Shown here piece by piece: positions 37,701 through 47,173 of a stretch of 64,000 nucleotides of DNA. Below the pieces are notes generated by a model. The model was not told where the DNA came from and did no database searches. It saw nothing but the letters and a program-made list of their open reading frames with translations. Position numbers and translations under genes: made by a program. The stretch lies in contig CM049306.1 of the NCBI GenBank assembly GCA_026874595.1, forward strand, positions 61,138,019 through 61,202,018, given 5' to 3'. The stretch's first letter is position 1; every line of letters begins with the position of its first letter. The DNA comes from Sipunculus nudus (taxonomy: Eukaryota > Annelida > Sipuncula > Golfingiida > Sipunculidae).

Positions 37701-40205
37701 CTGGTTGACCTACTTTTGATTGTTTTACGGCTCCTAAACATAGAAAATTTCATGAAAGACATAAATTTTAATGGAAATTGCACATGTATGGACTTTTTTT
37801 CACAGTGCCTGCAGATACTGGCCTGATTTTTGGTGTGTTGCTTTATAATGACCCGTAACAGATCGAGTTTGCATCCTCCTGAACTTAAAAAAAATTTTAA
37901 AATTTAACAAATGTTCCTAATTTGCCCCAGGCGGGGGCATTCCTGTCGTTCCGACACATCTAGTTAATAATAAATTAAAGAAAAATGGAAAAGGAATTTG
38001 TTAGTTGATAATAACAGGATATTAACTTGCAGTTACTGATGATATAAGAATCTTGTATAGATTAATAGAATGTCTCGTATTCCAAATAACACCATGCAGA
38101 CACCTTTGGTATTTTTCTGTTCAATTTTAATGATAAAAAATAAATCATATTATTCATTAGGGATCATGTGAAGGAAATTAATGATAGACAAAGATGCAGT
38201 TGATAATATTAATCTAGATTCCTGCTGTGTCTAGTGTGTACATTGATGTGAAATTAGTCCAAAATGAATATATTACATTTATTTTTTTTAATATGAACAA
38301 AAGCCATAAACCAGTACTTATGATCATTATTTAAATGGGTGAATTTTGTATATTCTGGATTCTCAACATCATTGTTTTGTGAAAACTGAATAAATACCAA
38401 ACATGGTGCAAATACTTTGCAAATGTATTTGAATATGAATATGTACTCCATTATAAAATTTCTTGCACAAGAATGGGAATTCAGGTAAAAATGAAAGTAT
38501 ATGTATACCAGTGCAAATACTTTCAAAATGTATTCATGAATGTATTCATGAATATATTCTTTGATATTATTTTAATAATCATTTTAGTTGTATTTTATTT
38601 TAAAAATCATACGATTCTTATTATTTTTAATAAAAATTATATTTAGGACAATTTGTATTTATTTTTAATAAATAGTTAAACTCTAATATTATATGTTCTG
38701 CTTATAAGTTATATGGCCAAGTCAAAATCTGTGTGACAATAGCACTCCATTTGTTAATAAAATAAATGAAATCAATCCTCTTCCCTGTCTCCAAAGATAC
38801 TATCAAAATCATACATAAGCTAAACACCCACAACTCATAATACAGCTTATATTTATTTCCAAACAAAACAAGCATGTGCCTCATTTCTAAATCATATTTT
38901 TTTATCATATATAACAGCTGAGCGCCGTGACCCATTGGTCCCTTGTTTTTTTTATAAAAGTCGATTTTTTACCAGCCCTGTGTGAGCCTATAGCTTTGTT
39001 TAGTTTCTGCTTTTGCTGATTTGTCTTTGTCCTATCTGACAAATCCAGCAACTGACCTTCTGTAAATCAATTTTATTTTATAAAGGCCTTTATTGACTGC
39101 ATTTTATTTGATGTGGGCCAATTTGAATACTACTGGTTTGAATGATATATGACTATACTGAACACCTTATGTGCTGTCAGACACAGACCTTCTCTGAATT
39201 ATTTTGTTTTTATAAAGGCCTTTACTAGCAAACCACACATCAGTAGGATACAGGGCCCCAGGCTTAAGGGATTGGACAGGTCAGTGAGGTCGTACCAGGT
39301 CCATATTGCTGCCAAGTTAATAGGCTTATATCTATCACATTGGGCTCATATAAGCCTGGCATGCAGCCTATGTTAGTGCTGCCACGCCCTTTAATATAAT
39401 TAACAAGCATTGAAAGACATGTGACATCACTGTGTTCAGTTACTCACTGCTCTGGAATACAGTCATAAGAATCCCACTTTCCCCAGCGCTCATGACAGAA
39501 GTGTATTACCCTGTATATGTGAAAGTGCCCGACCAATTGGTGCATGTACCCTGTTTAGGTGTTTTACTTGGTAAATGCATGAAAACATTTATCTGTGTTG
39601 GTAACAAATGTTTAATGAGCAATAAATATTTTGAACCTGCTTGCTTGGTATTGCTTTTGTATTGGCCTTAAGGCAGCCTATATGCTATCCTCTGGCCAAT
39701 ACAAGGCAATTTTGAACAAGCTGGTTAATAACATATATATTGCATACTCCCTTATGTGATTTTGGTCCTTTTCTTTCTGGGTTAGGCTATATTCCTTTAT
39801 TTATGATACAGGTGTTGACTGATCCCTTTTGTTTTATACAGGTCATTGCTGGTTGCCACAGCACCCATGGTGTCAACTCATAGAACACGGGTGACTTGTA
39901 GCAGAACTACTGGTAAACCACGCACTGTAAAGGCTGTTATTAAGCGATTCATGAGACTTAATAATGGAATGTGGATCAGGACACGTGCAGGGCGAGGCAA
40001 AAAACACTGGAAGAAGAGCGGTTCTCGTATCAGTCGACTACAGCAGCATGTGTTCTGTAACAACACACAGTGCAGGCTCCTAGACAAGATGGTTAACACT
40101 TACTGGAAGGAAAAGAAATTTAATGCTGATGATCCATATGAACATTATCATAAAAAGACCAATTTACCAGACTTCAAGTATGAAAAACGTCCATTTTATC
40201 CATAA
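25163..40205 (+). CDS. MRPL35: Mitochondrial large-ribosomal-subunit protein bL35m (MRPL35), 3 exons
   Basis: bL35m is a component of the mitochondrial 39S subunit, imported from the cytosol. Exons 25163-25196, 28942-29047 and 39842-40205 join in phase (1, then 2) into a 167-residue protein ending ...FKYEKRPFYP and TAA at 40203. Human MRPL35 is 188 residues. Residues about 1-60 form a basic, Ser-rich targeting region starting MAASLLWKVTT, close to human MAAS. The conserved block carries KPRTVKAVIKRFMRLNNGMW, then KKHWKKSGSRISRLQQHVFC and DDPYEHYHKKTNLPD, matching [35 protein letters not shown] and DDPYQKYHDRTNL in human. Intron 2 (10.8 kb) is packed with transposons. Identity and last exon are firm; exons 1-2 are inferred from phase and composition. 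Confidence 0.93.
26421..27146 (+). mobile_element. Helentron-like family A, copy A2 (0.73 kb)
   Basis: 5' end TTAGCTTAGCTGACTGAAAG then TCATCTGAGCTATA; GTCTGTCC-type run at 26467-26515; two to three diverged ~165-bp units (AATCATAACC.. near 26530, 26666); 3' end CAGTCAGCTGAGCGTTATGA followed by a CCCATTGGTCA hairpin and CTTATT. This is the shortest copy with both ends, in MRPL35 intron 1. Confidence 0.7.
27423..28405 (+). mobile_element. Helitron-like element C, copy C1 (0.98 kb)
   Basis: 5' end TCCACCAAAACAAAGTTTTG then CGGATACTATGTT; ~130-bp internal units centred on GGTGGCGCCACC (27743, 27891) or variants (28015, 28166); decayed hairpin GCGGATAC/ATAGTCGC at 28366-28383, 18 bases, then CTAG (28402-28405) followed by T. 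It shares both ends and length with 57448-58437. Hairpin plus CTAG before T is the Helitron 3' hallmark. No coding capacity. Confidence 0.75.
28550..28581 (+). mobile_element. Family B 3' end (orphan)
   Basis: ACAGGTTCGCATTAGGCCTG then TAAGCCTTGTT is the same terminus as at 42375-42406: inverted copy of the family 5' word, GGCC hairpin, TTGTT end. No matching 5' end nearby. Confidence 0.6.
28611..28712. repeat. Palindromic ~100-bp element between TA microsatellites
   Basis: Left arm TAGGTAAAGAATAAGAGTGA (28611-) and right arm CATCACTCTTTTTTTTACCTA (28692-28712) pair over ~21 bases. Inner words ACTTGT and ACAAGT also pair. TA runs lie on both sides (28590-28610 and 28759-28794). Either a small foldback/MITE or a TA-targeted insertion. 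Confidence 0.65.
28942..29047 (+). CDS. MRPL35: MRPL35 exon 2
   Basis: Acceptor tgtatattttcag; the first two bases GT complete the Gly codon from exon 1. Reads LGKLFGQRTSCSFPQNVQSV then AGGLSAFSGTSSSTR, basic/serine-rich presequence material. Donor AG|GTCATT is weak, but its phase 2 is exactly what exon 3 needs. Confidence 0.75.
29048..29872 (+). other. MRPL35 intron 2, proximal part
   Basis: Less AT-rich than the rest of the intron, with several overlapping short ORFs that match no family I know. A doubled phrase (GCC/GGCCAATCAGATTT, 29635-29648 and 29683-29697) is the only repetition seen. Confidence 0.5.
29873..31765 (+). mobile_element. Helentron-like family A, copy A3 (1.9 kb)
   Basis: 5' end TTTTTAGCTCAGCTGACTAT then AAGTCATCTGAGC; GTCCGTCC run at 29924-29946; a ~700-bp body shared with 32.8-34.6 kb; 3' end CTCGGCTGATTGCTGTAACC then CATGGGTCCCTTGTT with a GGGACCCATGGGTCCC-type dyad in related copies. 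Non-coding. Confidence 0.65.
32965..34044. mobile_element. 1,080-bp DNA element with ~25-bp inverted ends and TA duplication
   Basis: Left end CCGTATTTATTCTAATTTGG, right end inverted CCGTATTTATTCCAATTTGG. Flanks: GAGATA| and |TATTAAGG. Paralogous copies of the host repeat without the insert read GAGATATTAAGG (near 30062) and GAGATATTAATG (near 34721), so exactly TA is duplicated. No transposase ORF. A TA duplication fits Tc1/mariner-type or related transposition. Confidence 0.88.
35031..37010 (+). mobile_element. Helentron-like family B, copy B1 (3' end lost)
   Basis: 5' end TTTTTAGGGAACCTGTGAGC then TAATGCGATGGTG. The body matches 40.65-42.2 kb: GGTGGCGCCACC at 35519, TTCTTCTCTGAAACC blocks, then GGCAGACTGCCAACTGTGTC blocks and ACTCAGTGCAG repeats (36.48-36.59). 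The 3' terminus is missing; a different repeat begins at about 37011. Confidence 0.65.
37011..37963 (+). mobile_element. Helitron-like element D with ~165-180-bp tandem units and CTAG end
   Basis: Begins with the family C-like TTATGGATACTATGTTTTCA and a GCTGCCGCC stretch; four to five tandem units (GATCGAGTT-type words near 37175, 37339, 37502, 37682, 37861). Ends in a GC hairpin TGCCCC-AGGCG-GGGGCA (37923-37939), then 20 bases, then CTAG (37960-37963) followed by T. This is a canonical Helitron-type 3' end. Confidence 0.7.
37964..38900. other. AT-rich interior of element A4
   Basis: No gene or sub-repeat recognised; the short doubled word GTATTCATGAAT near 38530 is the only repetition seen. 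Confidence 0.6.
38989..39841 (+). other. MRPL35 intron 2, distal part
   Basis: Contains repeated phrase TTTATAAAGGCCTTTA (39077, 39210), also seen as TTTATAAAGGCTTTTATT at 31836, so an older repeat underlies this region. No gene. Confidence 0.6.
39842..40205 (+). CDS. MRPL35: MRPL35 exon 3 (conserved L35 domain)
   Basis: Acceptor gttttatacag at 39841; the first base G completes an Arg codon. Encodes the whole conserved domain, including TVKAVIKRFMRL, HWKKSGSRISRL and CNNTQCRLLDKM, and the stop codon. Confidence 0.97.
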
Positions 40206-40349
40206 GTTAAAATATATCACTATTCAAACACACGCTGTCTAAGCTTGCATGGCTGAAGGTGTATCATGGGTGTGAATAACAAACAGGGATGGCAGATTTG
40301 TAGATGAGGTGTGGTCATGTGCTTATTTTTTTTTATTGTCATGTATGGT

Positions 40350-40355
40350 AATAAA
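40350..40355 (+). terminator. MRPL35 poly(A) signal
   Basis: AATAAA 145 bases after the stop, followed by a T-rich stretch at 40375-40385. A Helentron-like element begins ~30 bases further on, so the transcript probably ends between them. Confidence 0.75.
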
Positions 40356-40412
40356 TTGTAAACTGTAATAATGTTGTTTTTTTTAAGTGTCTCTTAGATA
40401 ACTGGAATGAGA

Positions 40413-43400
40413 TTTTTAGCTCAGCTGACTGTAAAGTTGTCTAAGCTATAGCAATTCCTCTTTCTTCTGTCTGGCAATTAACAGGGCACTCTTCATAACT
40501 GTTAGACCTAGAAAATTTCAACTTTACATCCAGGGAGGTCCTAAGCAAATCTCCTTGGAAACCTGAAATTAGGACCTACTGGCCAAAAACATGATTTTGG
40601 GCAGGCAGAGGAGGGCACAAATTGTATCCATAAGACCTAGAATTTTTTAGCGAACCTGTGAGCTTATGCAATGGTGTGATGTCGTCTGTCATGTGTCGTG
40701 TGTCGTCTATAAGATAACCTATTATAGACATACTATCTCAAAAAGGGCAGGAGCTAGCATCGCCAAACTTTATGCCAAAAATCAGTCATCTAAAAAGGTC
40801 TATTGGATTTTGTTTATTTTTTTGGCTATCTCCATTTCTTAGATTTTATAGGAAAAAAGCTTGAAAACCTTTAAAAATCTTCTTCTCTGAAACCATCCAG
40901 CCAAATTGTCCAATATTTCACAGCTATCATCACCAAATTTCATGCCAGTGTTGGTCACATGAGTCATATCTGAAATTGAGGTATTGGTGGCGTCACCTGC
41001 ATCAGCTTTTGTATGGGGGTCACCAGTGCCTTTATACAGTGGCTACAAAGAACTTCACCTCTGAAACCATTGCACAGAAATGGTCCTAGGGTAGTGGTTT
41101 CTGAAGTTTGTTCAAATAGTCTTATGTTTTGTGACTTTTGGCTGAGTTATGGGAAGCTGAAGTTAGTCATATGGCATAACAGCCCTGCACAGGTCTTCTT
41201 CTCAAAAACCACTCGGTCAAATTCTTAAATCTCACACATTAATTATCTTTAGATGTAAATAATTCAAGTTTGTTCAAATGGTTTTGGTTCAGTGCATTTT
41301 GGCTGAGTTACGGGAAGCTGAACTTAGCCAGTTTGCTGTATCTTCCTATATGAGATATAAACCTGCAAAACCTTTTTTTGACTGACGCCACTGAAGCCAG
41401 TTTGTTTAACATTTTACAAGTATAATCCCCACAATAATTCTTATAATAATTGTCATTAATGGTTCCACATGAATGATTTTTAACTGAATTTTGAAGATTG
41501 AATTGAGTCATTTTACCATATATGGTAGCTGTGTGAAGCAGTTCCATCTAGCCTGGCACCAGTTTATCAGCATCTATTACATCATGCCACTAGACATTTA
41601 GATTAGACTGCCAACTATTTTAGATTTGGCAACAGGCCAAAGATCAGCCTGGATCTATTTATAGCTTTGGCAGACTGGCAACTATCAAATTAGGCAACAG
41701 GTCAAGAGTTCACTCAGTGCAGTAGCTGTATTATATTTATAGCTTTGGCAGTCTGCCTATTCTATCAGAATTGGCGCCAAAGGTCAGTCTGGATATATTT
41801 ATAGCTTTTGAAAACTGTCAACTGTGTCAGATTATGCAACAGGTCAAGAGTTCACTTACTAAAGCCAGGTACAGGTCAAATGTTCACTCAGTCTAGCCAG
41901 GTGCAGGTCAAGAGTTCACTCAGTGCAGTAGCTTGAGCCAGTAATTTGTCACAGTTGCCTTTCTCACCTTGGCCTGGTCAGCCCAGTGCCTTAAATCCAA
42001 GAGAAGTTTAATGTATTGGCCTGATATTTTGACCTGTCAATGCATCTTTGATGGCTTTCTCCTTCTCAAGACCGGTGTCGCAACCTTACAATGACTTTGA
42101 ACAGTGTATGTGCCTGCTTATTTCTCCAGAGGAATTTGATATATCAGCCTGAAAATGGGCATATTTATACAAATTGTAAAGCTTGGTGGTATACAAGACG
42201 GGTGGCGCCACCTACAATAATTTTTGTACAGTGTATGTCCCTGCTTATTTCTCAGGAGGGGATATCAGCCTGAAATTGGGCATATGTATACATCTTGGCA
42301 TGCACAAGACATGTAGGCCTACTTAAAAGTAATGGCCAAGCACTGAAGTATTATACCTGGTGTATAAACCATTGCACAGGTTCGCATTAAGCCTGTAGGC
42401 CTTGTTAAATTATCAGTCTGGGAGGTCCAGAACAAATGTCATAGGAAACATGTAACTAGGTCACTGTTACTTATAATTTGTGATCAGTAGAAGATCTAAA
42501 AGATGTCAAATGAGCACACTGAATGTCAAATGGGAAAAAATCATATCTATTAGGCCCAGAACCTTCTAATGCAACATCCAGGGAGGTTCTGGAAAAGTTT
42601 CCTCGGAAACCTTACATTAGGTCATGGTGACCTATATTCTGCAAGCTACAAACCAAAAACATAATTCTGAGCACCTAGACAGACAGGGTTCAAATTGTAT
42701 CTATTTTCCATGGAATCTTCTAATATATCATCCGGTCAAGCCTTTGGCAAATCTCCTTGGGAACCGGAAATTGGGTCATGGTGACCTGTATTCAACGAGC
42801 TGCTGGAAAACAACTTGAAACTGACCACCCAGGCGGTTACACAGGGCCCAACACCCAACTGTTAGACATAGAACCTTGTATGGTAAAATCAAGGGAGCTC
42901 CTTGACAAGTCTCCTTTGAATCTTGAAATTAGTTCATTGTGACATATAAACTGTGAGCTACAGGAACATACATGATTTAAGTACCTTGAAAGTAAGATGG
43001 GCAAAAATCATAACGGTTGAACCTGGAGCCTTGAAATTCAAGTTCTTTGGCAAATATCCTTTAGCACTCCACCTGAGTTCAGCTCATGATGCCCTATAGT
43101 CTGTGAGGTACAAGCAGAAAAAAATTAGTTTTGAGTACTCAGAAAGTCAGATGTGGCCATACTCTTAAATGTTGGATCAAGAAATGTTATTTTAATGTCT
43201 CCTTGCATAACCAAAATAAGGTCACCGTGACTATATTCTGTTAGCTATGAGATTGAACATGATGTTAGTCAGACTGTCACAAATGGTAGCAGTTGGACCT
43301 ATAAAAAATTAGGTTGCAGAGAGGGCCCTATTATATCTTAGAACCCCTAAATAAGGTCACTGTGACCCATATTCCGAGAGCCTTTAACACCAGATAAGTG

Positions 43401-43560
43401 AGATGGAGACAGATCCTAGCAGTTGGACAAAGAAGTTATCATCCGTGGAATTCTTGGTAATATTTTCTTAGAAATCCATAATAAGATCACTGTATCATAT
43501 TTTTAAGGCACAAAATGCCTGATTTGGAGCACTCTGGAAGTAATTTTATCCATTGTTCAA
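40413..43560 (+). mobile_element. Helentron-like family A, copy A5 (host of copy B2)
   Basis: 5' end TTTTTAGCTCAGCTGACTGT at 40413. After B2 is removed, the body resumes at 42407 (TCAGTCTGGGAGGTCCAG...) with five to six diverged units (GGTCAYGGTGACCTATATTC-type phrase near 42613, 42776, 42932, 43088, 43232, 43363; spacing 131-163). No 3' terminus found; right border approximate. Confidence 0.6.
40645..42406 (+). mobile_element. Helentron-like family B, copy B2 (complete, 1.76 kb)
   Basis: 5' end TTTTTAGCGAACCTGTGAGC then TTATGCAATGGTG; 3' end CACAGGTTCGCATTAAGCCT then GTAGGCCTTGTT. The 11-bp word GCGAACCTGTG (40650-40660) recurs inverted as CACAGGTTCGC (42375-42385), followed by an AAGCCT/AGGCCTT hairpin and TTGTT. 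Interior has GGTGGCGCCACC at 42201 and GGCAGACTGSCAACT blocks. Inserted in element A5 between CCTAGAATTT and AAATTATCAG with no visible duplication. Non-coding. Confidence 0.75.
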
Positions 43561-43599
43561 ATGTTTTTCACTAGATCATAACATTAACCATAACCAGTT

Positions 43600-44090
43600 C
43601 ATAACACATTATTTCTTGGCACCGCAGGTGCCATATTACCCCAGACAATAAACCCCCCCCCCCCCTCTATGAAAAAGCCCTCATCTTCAGCAACAATTAA
43701 TATCAGACCACTCTCACAGAAAAGGTCACTCTCATAGAAAAGGTCATGACCCAAATTTCAATATGCATCATCCCCTAATCCATGTCTATGTATATGTATG
43801 ATATGAAAGAAATCTGTCCATTAGTTTTTGACTTATAATGCTCACAGTACTGTGAAGTAGTAATGATGGGGTATTAAACGGCACGAAAACAAGTAAAAGG
43901 ACAACAGGCGGCGCTACCAGTTTCCGGTACGTGACAACACTATCCAAGATCTTCGGTCAAGTTGATTTTTGGACCAATCCATGGATCCCATATCGAGATA
44001 TTAATGATTTTGTGTAATTTTCACCACATATGGCAATATTCAAGGTCAGGGCCACTCTTATAGGAAATAGACTAGCGGCCAACCTCCCAA
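43600..44090. repeat. Dispersed repeat with GGTCATGACC phrases
   Basis: C run at 43653-43666; AAAGGTCATGACCCAAATTT (43739) and CAATATTCAAGGTCAGGGCC (44035) recur in diverged form at 60684, 61019 and 61052. A GGCGGCGCTACC variant of the palindrome is at 43907. Family not identified. Confidence 0.6.
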
Positions 44091-44099
44091 AAGAGGCTT

Positions 44100-45470
44100 A
44101 GAAATAGGTGTAACCCTAACCGGAGGTATAACAAAACACGACCTACATCTTAATAGAGGTAGTCATCTCCTCATTCTTAAAAAATATGTTGTGGCTTCTG
44201 AAAATTGTTCTTTGGCATATTTTTTGTCCCGTTTCCATGGCAACCTCTCAAATTTTAGATAAAGTAATTAATTTCACTTGTTTGTTAATACCTTGATTAA
44301 TATTAACGATAGGCACTTGCAGTCTTCACAAAAATGTAGTATTTCCTTTACAGATTTGGAAAACAGAAAAATATTATAAAAAATGTGAAATTTGCATATT
44401 TATTATGTTAAATAGATGCTAATTTTATTTTAAAATTGGCTATATATGCACCTATATTTTCTGTAGATTTGCAAATGTGTAAAAATGAGCCACAAAATGT
44501 CATCAGATAAAAAGACCAGCTACTGAGGAATAAATTAATATCAAATATGCCAGGGTTAATGGAGTATATTGTTATGAAACAGCCAGAAACAGCTACAAAT
44601 TTATGCAAATAAGGGTAAGTCTGTGTGAATAGAAATGTTAGTGCATACAAACAAGACTTTAAGTACACTGGTTTCTGTGCATGCTTTGTAGTGTATACAA
44701 TTATGTCTAAATGTTGGCTCCTGTGGAATTTTCACGTAGATTTTTGCAAACATACTTTATCATGACTTTGGATCATAATATAACTTAAATCGATGTTTGC
44801 ATTTTTTCTTCTGCCATCTTGGATAAATGGAGGCCATATTAAAACCAGGGTAATATATCATTCAAAAACAGTCATTTTAGACAAGGTTAAGGCAAACAAT
44901 TTGATAATCCTCAACCGAAAACTGTTCTTGGTTGATCCTAGGGTAATTTTTTTTCTGTAGTATCAATATCTGTTATAAAAAATGTTGTACTGTTCATATC
45001 TTTTTAGATAATTTGCATAAATTTGCAAATTTGAATGAATAAGTAGAGTTGATTGGACAACAAAAAATCTTGATTATTTGGCTTTTTATGGAAAGAAAAA
45101 GTATTTTGGGTTAAAATATTCAAATTTGATAATATATAACCTATGTCTATATAAATCTTATATTATAATTAATAAAATGCAGACAAATAATGCAAATTAG
45201 ACGAGATTATCGAGATTAGAGTAGGGTCTTGTCATAAGGACATCATGACGAAAACAGTATCTTAATAAATTATTTATTAGGGGTAATGTTTTTGTTTCAA
45301 TTTTAAAGCTAATTTACATATTTGTGTCTTTTTTATTAAGTAACTACAATTTAATTTGCATGATATTTCCAATAGGAATAGTAATGCTGATTTGAATTTT
45401 TTAATTGAATGTCATTTAGAAGCATATACTATTGCTAATGTGATTAAATGGTTTGTCTACTTACTTGGGT
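44100..45470 (-). mobile_element. AT-rich element, left copy of an inverted pair
   Basis: Its reverse complement aligns along its length with 58730-60650. Best block: GATGTTTGCATTTTTTCTT (44793) and GGCCATATTAAAACCAGGGT (44832), matched inverted at 59690-59770. Both contain ACAAAACACGACCT near one end and GTGATTAAATGGTTTGTCT near the other. Rich in ATTTGCATA words. No ORF. Confidence 0.7.
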
Positions 45471-45805
45471 AATTGGTCCCCCCGTAGTTGAATAATAACT
45501 AATAACTAATAATTACTGATTGGACTTCCCCTTCCAAAGACTGTGAAACAATTATCATGTAATAATTATATAATTCATTTGCATATGTAATGAGCCAGGG
45601 ATCGAATCATGAGTTTCGTGGAGGTTATGATACGTATTATATAATACCTCACCCTTTGGTTATCTATGCTAAGGTATCAATGTGCCATGTTTTAATTCGT
45701 CGTACCATCCAGTAGACCACTGAATATATCATTAGCTGATGTTCGTCCATCGCTTTGCAGAGATGACTATGATTATCAAGGTTTTGTAGTTGATCTAACT
45801 TTGTG

Positions 45806-47173
45806 TCACCGGAGATGCACGGTCCGTGCACGGAAGAACTTCCCACATGTTGGATACTTATGATCGGTGGTTGCCTTGGAGGTAGTTGCCATCCTCGCCT
45901 TGCGGACCTCACGTTTTCTCCTGGACTCCGCTAGTCGTGCTATCTCATCGTATACTGAACCTAAGTGTGCAGCTGCATGCCATGCTTTTCGATCCTGCGC
46001 TAGACTTTCCAATGTATCTGTATTGATGGATAGTTTTTTTTCAGTGATGCTTTCAGACTCTCCTTGTAGTGCCTCCGCTGACCTGTGGACCTTTTACCAG
46101 ACACAATAGTTCTCCATACAAAAGTTGTTTTGGGAGTCTTGTATCTGGCATGCGGCAAACGTGACCTGCCCATTGGACCTGGGATAGATGCAAGATGATG
46201 CATGGACCATGGGAGGTCGGCACATGTTAGGACCTCAGTATCTGGAACTTTATCTTGCTATCTATTATTCATCAGTCGACGAAGGCAGGTCAGGTGAAAG
46301 TGGTTTGATTATTTGGCATGTTTTGCATAGATATTTCATGTTTCGCAGCCATACAGCAGGGCAGTGATGACTACAGCCTTTTAGGCCTGGATCTTGGTTT
46401 CAATGTGGATGTTCTGCGCTCCCAAAATGCTGGCTTTTGCTACTCTAATGTTGACCTCATCATCTATGTTTGTTGTTTTGACAATGTGCTCCCCCGATAC
46501 GTGATTACGATACGAAGGTACGTTATATTGCTTTCCTTGTGCTGGTTGGTGCATCATTTCTGTCTTCTTTATGCTCATGGTAAGCCCAAAGTTGTCGCAT
46601 GCACAAAAAAAACTGGTTCATTTTGTGCTGCATGTCTGATTCTGAAGATGCATTCAAGGCGCAATAGTCAGTAAAGAGCAGGTCACGGATAATGGTTGCC
46701 TGACTTTCATGACAGCATAGAGTCTACTGCGATTGAGGAGCTTCCCATCTGTGCGGTATCTAACACGGACTCCAAGATCATCCTTGTTAAAAGCGACCAT
46801 TAGAAATGCAGCAAACATCATGCTGAACAGTTTTGGAGCCATAGAACGCAGGATTGTTTTTCGCCGTTGCCTACTGGGAAGTCGGAAGCTTTGAGAGCAT
46901 CATCATAGAATTTTTTAGAGCCATGCATATCCGCATGCATATCTCTGGATCTCTAGTGTTTTGTCTCTTAGCCAGGTATCTTGCATGCTGCGTAGTTTAG
47001 TTTGGACCAAGCGGTGGATGTTTGTGAAGGCCGCTTTCTTTGAGATTGAGGTGGGGTCCTGTTGGTACACAAGGTGAAGCCTGTGTTTTCTGTGAGGAGT
47101 CCTTGTATCTTGTTATCGTTCTCATCAAACCAGTCCTTGTGCCTCACAATTGTTGGTCCGAGGACATATCCAG
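45806..47173 (-). pseudogene. Non-LTR retrotransposon: linker, RT and C-terminal region (3' part)
   Basis: Minus strand, in order: HKDWFDENDNKIQ (linker before RT), APKLFSMMFAAFLM then RYRTDGKLLNRSRL (RT), DLLFTDYCALNASS (catalytic box, normally F-A-D-D, here FTDY at 46675-46664, so inactive), SIKKTEMMHQPAQGK, GKRSTGQRRHYKESLKASLK, SLAQDRKAWHAA and a final Cys box PTCGKFF. Frame changes between segments. Its 5' continuation is at 55848-56050, beyond the LTR element. An endonuclease/RT LINE of a type common in marine invertebrates; clade unresolved. Confidence 0.85.

Larger units (their letters stand above)
32752..38947 (+). mobile_element. Helentron-like family A, copy A4 (6.2 kb composite inside the hAT element)
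   Basis: 5' end TTTTTAGCTCAGCTGACTAC then AAGTCATCTGAGCTATAG with GTCCGTCC run; 3' end AACAGCTGAGCGCCGTGACC then CATTGGTCCCTTGTT. Both ends lie in the hAT element: left neighbour ..AATCATGA then T's, right neighbour T's then ATAAAAGTCGATT, so the insertion sits in a T run with no visible duplication. It contains a TA-flanked element (32965-34044), a second partial family A unit (34.63-35.03), a family B segment (35.03-37.01) and a CTAG-ended segment (to 37963). Confidence 0.65.
31874..38980 (+). mobile_element. hAT-like DNA transposon split by nested insertions
   Basis: Perfect 8-bp direct repeats TGTGAGCC at 31866-31873 and 38981-38988 flank inverted ends CAGGGCTTGTA... (left) and ...TACCAGCCCTG (right, i.e. 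CAGGGCTGGTA inverted). An 8-bp duplication with CAGGG ends is characteristic of the hAT superfamily. The element proper is 31874-32751 plus about 38948-38980, ~0.9 kb, with repeated GATTTAAATC words and no transposase, so non-autonomous. The rest is a later 6.2-kb insertion. Confidence 0.85.

Noticed and set aside
39878-40099. Minus-strand ORF opposite MRPL35 exon 3
   Set aside because: Shadow of the real coding exon.
9978-42406. Families A and B as ordinary MITEs with terminal inverted repeats
   Set aside because: The shared word lies at the very 5' end but upstream of a hairpin at the 3' end, and no duplication is seen at two resolvable junctions, so the ends are asymmetric.
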